This document shows positions 58,193 through 64,000 of a DNA stretch of 64,000 bases, piece after piece (the first letter of the stretch is position 1; the number at the start of each line of letters is the position of its first letter). The stretch comes from Emmonsiellopsis sp. PD_33. Lineage: Eukaryota > Ascomycota > Eurotiomycetes > Onygenales > Ajellomycetaceae. The position numbers and the translations under genes are program-made. Below the pieces are notes generated by a model that worked only from the letters and a program-made list of their open reading frames with translations, was not told where the DNA came from and made no database searches. Location of the stretch: the NCBI GenBank assembly GCA_032988165.1, contig JANTQF010000047.1:62001-126000 (forward strand), written 5' to 3'.

Positions 58193-60246
58193 ATGGATAT
58201 GCCAATGAAGATGGTGCCATGGCTCGACCAGCCGGTGATGCTCCACTCAAGTCGCGATCCGGGAGAGTGTACTATGACTCCCGAGCAATGCGCTTACAAG
58301 ACAAGATACTGGGTCTTCTGGTATGAAGCTGATCGCCGTTACGGCCTCCCAACCGTCGCGTTTTTCGTCGTCGCTATTATCCTATTCACTATCGGATATT
58401 GGATCTCTGCATATACGCCGCAGCGTCTCAAACAGAGCGCGGGATGGTCACGCATGATCGCATTCTTTCGTATGTTGTCATATAAGAGCTGGAGAATTCT
58501 TGGATGGAATACCCAGTCCGCAGGGGGTTTGTTGCTGGCAGCTGCTGGAATTGTTTATTTTCTCTGTAAGTTGAGTCTAAACTATACCATATCCTGCTTT
58601 CTTACCAGAGCTTGCTTCTAGCAATGACCTTTGGCCCTCGACCTTACTACTGGCCGAATACGAAAGAAATCAGCTATGGAAACTCACCTCCTATTGCAAC
58701 CCGTACGGGGTTCCTGGCGCTGGCGCCTATGCCTTTCCTCTTGTGAGTAGCATTGCATAGAAAGCCTCGAACACACAAACCCAAGCAAGCTAACGAGGAT
58801 ATTGTAGCCTCCTAGGCGCGAAGGCAAACCCAATCACTGCCTTGACAGGCATTTCAAGTGAGAAACTCAACATTTGGCACAATTGGGTCGCGTGGGCCAT
58901 GTTCGTCCTTGCTCTAGTACATACCTTTCCCTTTATCGTCTTTCGCATCTGGAAAGGTGATATAGTAGAGGAATGGAACCACGGTGGTGTCTGGGTTACG
59001 GGGGTAATTGCTCTATTAGCCCAGGCTTGGCTGACATTTATGTCGTTCCCGTGGATCAGGCAAGTCAGCCCGTTTTCACTATGTCCTTTTCCACTTAATC
59101 TAACCCTCGATCCTAGAAACCGGTACTACGAATTCTTCAAAGCAACACATTACCTAGCTGCACTCGTGTTTATCATATTCTTCTTCTTCCACTGTGATTT
59201 TCGCATGTCATCCTGGGACTACTTCATCGCCACTGGAACTCTATACACAGCGTGTTGGCTCTACTCGCAAGGCAAAACATACTTCCAGCACGGATTCCGC
59301 CATAGAGCTCGCCTCCTACGCGAGACAGACGATACACTCAAAATTTCCATCGAAACGAACATGGTCTGGCGGCCGGGGCAGCATATCTTCCTCCGCTTTC
59401 TGGTAGGCGGCGTGCACATGCTTACCACTCACCCATTTACCATCTGTTCCGTATCGAAGCAAGGGCTTCGAAATCAATTGGTGTTCTACATTCGACCCCG
59501 AGGCGGCCTTACTGGACGACTAATGAAGATGGCTACAAAGCAATCTAATATCGAAGTTCCGGTGTTGATGGATGGGCCATACGGCGGTCTTCCCCCCCAT
59601 CGTTCCATTGCATTGTTTGACCAGAGCGTGATCATCGGCGGCGGTGCTGGTGCCGGCTTTACCTTGGCCATGGTAGAGACGTACCTTCAACGTGCTGGGG
59701 GTGGAGAGAAAGTTGGATTAAAGATGAACGTTATCGTTTCAACCCGGGATCCAGAAATGCGGACGTGGTATACTGAAGCGTTAAAGGAGATTGCGGATCG
59801 ATACCCCCACACTGCAGGGCTGATTGGGTTGGATGTTAGCATTTATGAGACTGGAAATGCTACAGGGGCGCGGGGGGGTGAAAGCGCTCTTTATAGGCTT
59901 CCGGATGATACGGAATCCAAAGAAATGGAAATACTGACAGTGAAGGATCACAGTACCACGCCGCAGATGTTCAATATCTCCTTTGCGAGAGGGCGACCGA
60001 ACCTCGCAGCTGAAATTGAAAAGACCGCACGACAGGAAAATACGTCGTCTGTGGGGATCGTGGTTTGTGGTCCATCGTCCATGGCTCACGATGTGAGTGC
60101 TGCCGCAGCCGCGGCCCAGGGACAGATTATATCAGGGCGGCTACCTGCTCGGGAGGTTTGGCTGCATCAGGAGAGTTTTTCGTAAGTCTCTACACCCCCT
60201 CTTATTGTGTCTGTTGAGATTTACTTACACTATATCTAGATATTGA
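58193..60246 (+). CDS. Ferric/cupric reductase transmembrane component (FRE family)
   Basis: Five exons: 58193-58565, 58622-58742, 58808-59059, 59117-60181, 60240-60246 (605 aa). Intron 3 is a GC-AG intron. It is a plasma-membrane flavocytochrome that passes electrons from NADPH through FAD and two haems to extracellular Fe(III). The bis-haem helices carry H189/H203 (NIWHNW and LVHTF) and H260/H274 (KATHYL and FFHCD), both pairs 14 apart. FAD binding is at HPFTICSV (about 354-361), NADPH binding at GGGAGAGF (about 422-429) and CGPSSM (about 566). Intron 1 must end at 58621; the earlier AGs give a stop. The final 7-nt exon is inferred from a strong GTAAGT donor over the read-through stop at 60183-60185, giving an end in FSY like other family members; without it the protein ends in FS. 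Confidence 0.88.
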
Positions 60247-62308
60247 GCCATTGGGTAAATAAAAACACGGGCAAGGACCCTGTTTGATTTATGTGTTCGA
60301 TGCTATGCATATGTATTTACTTTTGGACTTTGAAATAAGCAATTTCTGGAAAGCCCACCTTGGCCCTCAAGATTTGCAGAATATATATGGATGCATGTGG
60401 CTTGTTGCTGGTCTCAAACCGGCTTGAATCATGATTTGGTCCTGGGGAATTTAACTCTCTAGTATCTTACTATCCATCTCTGACAAAGCCAAAGATGTTA
60501 AGTTCCCTCACTCTCATCGGTAGCTATGAGTGCCTCTGTTCGGGTGGAGCATGAAAATCTTCAGTAACACCATCCTTATCCGCGGCCAATTTCTTAGGAG
60601 AACCTTCAGCATCACTATGCTTGCTTGATCGCACCTCTCTTCATATATGCCTATCCGCCTAACCAGAAACCTTCTCCCTATATTTTTTCGTCACCAGGAC
60701 GGGATCTAGTTTACCTGGCCATTCCCATCCTTCACTACCTCCTAGATTGGTCCTACCATTGCCATCTTCCCTTGCTAATCCTTGAAACACATGTTGCATG
60801 CTGCTGTGTAGCCAAAGGAATCTCCCGGATGGGATAGATCTCCAACTGCAGCGGATCATAGTGTCCACGATGGCAGGACCTTGTATAAGTTTGCGCTACC
60901 CTGGTGTCCGAGGCGTATTTCGCGTTGAAGATGCGCATGGTGCCAGGGGTGCCCCTTGTTGAGCCTCAAAATAGCCCACAAGTGTTCTCAGACAATTTCA
61001 CCAGCCACTCTTTACCTGCTGATTTAGTGACCTTAGATGAGGGCAGTGATTAGCTGCAGGATGGCTGGTATGCTTCTTTCATGCAGCAGATAGCATGAAG
61101 AACTGCCATGATGGTCCACCTAGAGTTAGTGTGTGGCAGAAGATGGTTCGGTACTGATGACAATAGCCATCATTTGAGCCTGGAGAATCTTGGAGCTGGT
61201 GAAGGAGGAACCTGGGGATCTTCCATAGCTGTCTGCCGACTAGGGTCACAAAAACACCAAGAAAAGATACGAGAAGGTTTCCAGTTTTTGCAGAGAAAGT
61301 TATTGTTGAGCCCAGGATGACTCCATGGGAATAATTTATCTAGAGGCTGGTAAAGGGATATGTGTCCCCAAAGTTCTGATGGGAATAGACAGAATGAAAT
61401 AGGCATATTATCTTTAGTCCTGTTTCCCCAGTCAGAAACTCAGGTCTTCCCCCCCCTTTTTGAAAGATATTATGGCTTTGACGCCTTGAAAAGTTCTGAT
61501 TAAATGGTGGGAGTATGCCATCAGTTCAAGCAATCAGAAGATATATAAAGTGAAATGCTTGCCTACTAGTATGCTAAATATATCTCACAATGAGGCTCTG
61601 CTCCTGCACTGCAATTTTAGCCTCACAACACTTGCACTGCAATTTAGTGTTGTTGAGGAGATAGATGGCTACTTGTAACTACCACCCATTAAGGTTAGTG
61701 AACATTTTTAGTGCTTCAGGCTTTATCTGATCAGTGTGGGCAATTAAGCTAGGTATGCTGGGGCTGAGCACAGCACTGCAATTTTAGCCTGACTGAGAGG
61801 TAGGCATTATCATCTTGGAAATACTTAGGGTATTAAAGCAAAGAATTAAATAACTATTTCCCTCTAGCCTCATAAACAGTATAAAATCTATACATCACAG
61901 AGTCCCTGCTCAACCTACATTTGATGACAGAGGGGAATAAAGGAAAGGGGCAGCTCCTATTTAAAATACTATAGTAATTATTAACATCATTACTGCTGTT
62001 TTCGCGGGGAAATATCTTAACACAATAGAATTTAAGTATAAAAATATTCTAAAGGACCTCGGGAGGCAGTTACTTGCATAATAGATATGCCATGAATCTA
62101 AGTAAAATAAACACAGTGTTCATCTATATGATTTAGGGAAACTTGGTCAAACCTAATAAACTATCTAAATAGGAGAGAGGATCCGGTCTGCAAATATAGT
62201 TCAAAAAAGGGGAGGAAATAGGGATTTATCATCTCCCCTTTCCAGGCAGGTGGCCTTCTTACACCCAGAGAACATGTGGACGGCCTTCCCACCAAAAGTA
62301 TCGACGTC
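60247..62308. other. Gene-free region with a CpG-free relic
   Basis: About 2 kb between the ferric reductase and the SNF2 gene (tail to tail). No gene is supported. The segment from about 61480 to 61995 contains no CpG that I can see, unlike its surroundings, and holds three copies of a short repeat; it is probably an old mutated insertion. Confidence 0.45.
61604..61790 (+). repeat. Three direct copies of GCACTGCAATTTTAG
   Basis: Copies at about 61606-61620, 61634-61647 (one T shorter) and 61773-61787, the first and last followed by CCT. They lie inside the CpG-free relic and may be sub-repeats of a transposon fragment. Confidence 0.55.
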
Positions 62309-64000
62309 TCACCCTTCCCATCCTACCTCCGCAATTTTCAGCTTTCTACTCTGTTGAGATCGCATTTCCTATATAGCCCGTGTTAACATAGACCTAGCAA
62401 TGACAAGAGTGTAAAACTATTCTCAAACGCAACTCACCATTTCAACAGTACGGTCTACAACATAGCGCGTAACGAGAACGGACTGGCCCTGACCTAGGCG
62501 CATCGCGCGGGCAACAGCCTGGTTCTCGACACTGGGGTTCCATTGTGGTTCAACAATAAAGACTCGATTCGCCGACGTGAGGTTTAGTCTGTTTATTTGG
62601 GGGCGGATGAGTAAGTATCTCCTACTACTAGTGTAGGAGTTGGAAACGGAGAAGTGTGTTCAACAGCCCAGGGCTGATACAAACAAACTCACCCAACAGC
62701 ACCGGTTCCAGTAGTCATGATGAGGACGGGCTTCCCATTACTCTGGGAAAAGTCATTGAGGATTTCTTGTCGACGAGGGAGGGTGCATTCTCCATCTATC
62801 CTCGCGAATGGTATCATGCTTTGATTGAGGTATTTAGCAATGAGATCTAGAGTTCTCGTCCAACAGGAAAAGATGATGCTGAACGAGATTGATAGAAAAC
62901 GTTAGCTAAGGGATACGGCCGTTTTAAAGCTGGTGGAGGGTGTATTCACCTCTTGGTTTGCCATAGGTCCTGTTGAACATCTGCGATCAGCGCTGCTATT
63001 TTGGAAGAATGGCCTTCTGACTGGAAGTAGTCGTCCTGGGATAAATTTCTGTGGGAATGCGAGTAACTCTGGGATTTCTCGGTTCCGGGGGTATGGATGG
63101 GAAGACACAGTGGACATTGAAAGGATGACTCGCTCCCACTATTGTCGCCCTCTTTTGAACTGTCGTCCCAACACTCTGAACATAAGACATGCGCACAAGT
63201 GCCAGAGTTCCTCCTGTCCACATTTCTCGAGCTTAGGATAGGCATACACTCTCTGCAAGCCGAGCACCTAACTTCAAGATCCCTTCCAATCGTACAGAGG
63301 GCGTCTTCCCTTTCTTCCAAGTAGCTTCGCCTGGCTCTGGCCCAAGAAAACGGATGTTGAAAGGTGCCATGATTGCATAAGATACGTAACTGGAGTTGAG
63401 CCTGGAACACTCCAAAGACATTATTCTTCTCGTCTCCAGCTTGCTGTCGGATGGCGCGGGTCATAATCTTCTTGGTCTGCTCGTACTGTTGGCGTTCTTC
63501 GTCGGAAAATGTAATCCACCTGATCCGGCGTTTGGGTTCGGGAAGATGAAGTATTTCTTTGGTCCGTCGCAAGCAGAGTGAATCAATTAGCATACCTAGT
63601 CGTTTGGAGGCGATTACACGACGGTCTGCGCTTTCGTCAAATGGTAGTACGATGAACTTCCGGAATGTATTCATATCGTTAAAAGGGGGGACCCGAATGA
63701 AGGTGAAAAGCGCGCCGATATCTTCTAGCCGATTTTGAATAGGTGTCCCGGTGAGGCACCAGCGAGAATTTCCTTCAAGAGCACATACAGCCCGATGGAA
63801 TGTGGTGCTTGGCCGGCGAATTATATGAGCTGGGAGGCATTCATTGAGAAAGTTATTTGTAGGTTCTATGGAAAAAGGGGGGGGGACATGCAGTTAGCTT
63901 GGATTTACTTACCTTCATCCAAAACAATTCTAAACCATGTGATATCATGAAGAGGACTGGAATTGCGTTTGAAGTCTTCCGTAATGGTGTGATAAGTTGT
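62309..64000 (-). CDS. SNF2-family helicase/ATPase with RING finger (3' part; continues past the window)
   Basis: Exons on the minus strand, upstream to downstream: 64000-63913 (partial), 63829-62950, 62878-62693, 62588-62438, 62368-62309. Visible helicase marks: the DEAH box of VLDEAH split by an intron, SRWCLTGTPIQN (motif III), SIIFSCWT (motif IV), TTGTGAVGLNLTSANRV (motif V) and QAVARAMRLGQ (motif VI). Between the two lobes lies a C3HC4 RING finger (CSAC...C-A-H-x2-C-x2-C...CPLC). This is the Rad5/Rad16/HLTF-like arrangement, combining a DNA translocase with a likely ubiquitin ligase. The last exon encodes EMRSQQSRKLKIAEVGWEG, the usual Snf2 tail. The N-terminus, including the Walker A motif, lies outside the window, so the exact ortholog is open. 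Confidence 0.88.

Overview
The window is nuclear DNA of a filamentous ascomycete, most likely a eurotiomycete of the order Onygenales. Three things point there. Genes carry short spliceosomal introns (about 55-230 nt) with GTRNGT donors and CTRAC-like branch sites. The gene set includes fungal Zn2Cys6 and bZIP regulators, a C2/EF-hand Psd2-type phosphatidylserine decarboxylase, a Dsn1/Mis13 kinetochore gene and a ferric reductase. A 21-kb repeat block is mutated to a CpG-free, AT-rich state, as repeat-induced mutation does in this group. The order is an inference; no species is claimed.

Layout. 2.0-4.6 kb: a ThrE/DUF1212 (Prm10-like) membrane protein. 6.0-19.0 kb: a run of metabolic and regulatory genes: an Ldi-like (linalool dehydratase/isomerase family) enzyme, a Zn2Cys6 regulator, a bZIP regulator, tRNA-Ser(AGA), an alpha/beta hydrolase with an Asp nucleophile, a MOSC-flavoreductase-ferredoxin fusion, and an NmrA/isoflavone-reductase-like oxidoreductase. 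This could be a small catabolic or specialised-metabolite group, but no PKS, NRPS or terpene synthase is present. 19.0-21.9 kb holds only two weak ORFs. 21.9-31.8 kb is a housekeeping stretch: psd2, the Dsn1/Mis13 kinetochore gene and an MFS sugar transporter.

32.1-53.5 kb is one nested transposon block. Two 273-bp direct repeats, flanked by the 5-bp duplication GCCCT, delimit a minus-strand Gypsy-type LTR retrotransposon. Inside it sit a 5,589-bp hAT DNA transposon with an 8-bp target duplication (GTATTATC) and a minus-strand LINE. Every reading frame is broken by mutation-type stop codons, and I saw no CpG in the whole block. The two LTR copies differ only by transitions, and each copy is least mutated at its outward-facing end.

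53.5-64 kb: a secreted GH30 beta-1,6-galactanase-like enzyme, a ferric reductase with a GC-AG intron, a second small CpG-free relic, and the 3' part of a RING-containing SNF2-family helicase that runs off the right edge.

Six spliced genes (Ldi-like, Zn2Cys6, bZIP, psd2, Dsn1 and SNF2) were assembled by hand from splice sites and reading phase, as were the MFS transporter and ferric reductase. Joins given below keep the frame open throughout. Family names come from recognised motifs, not from database searches.
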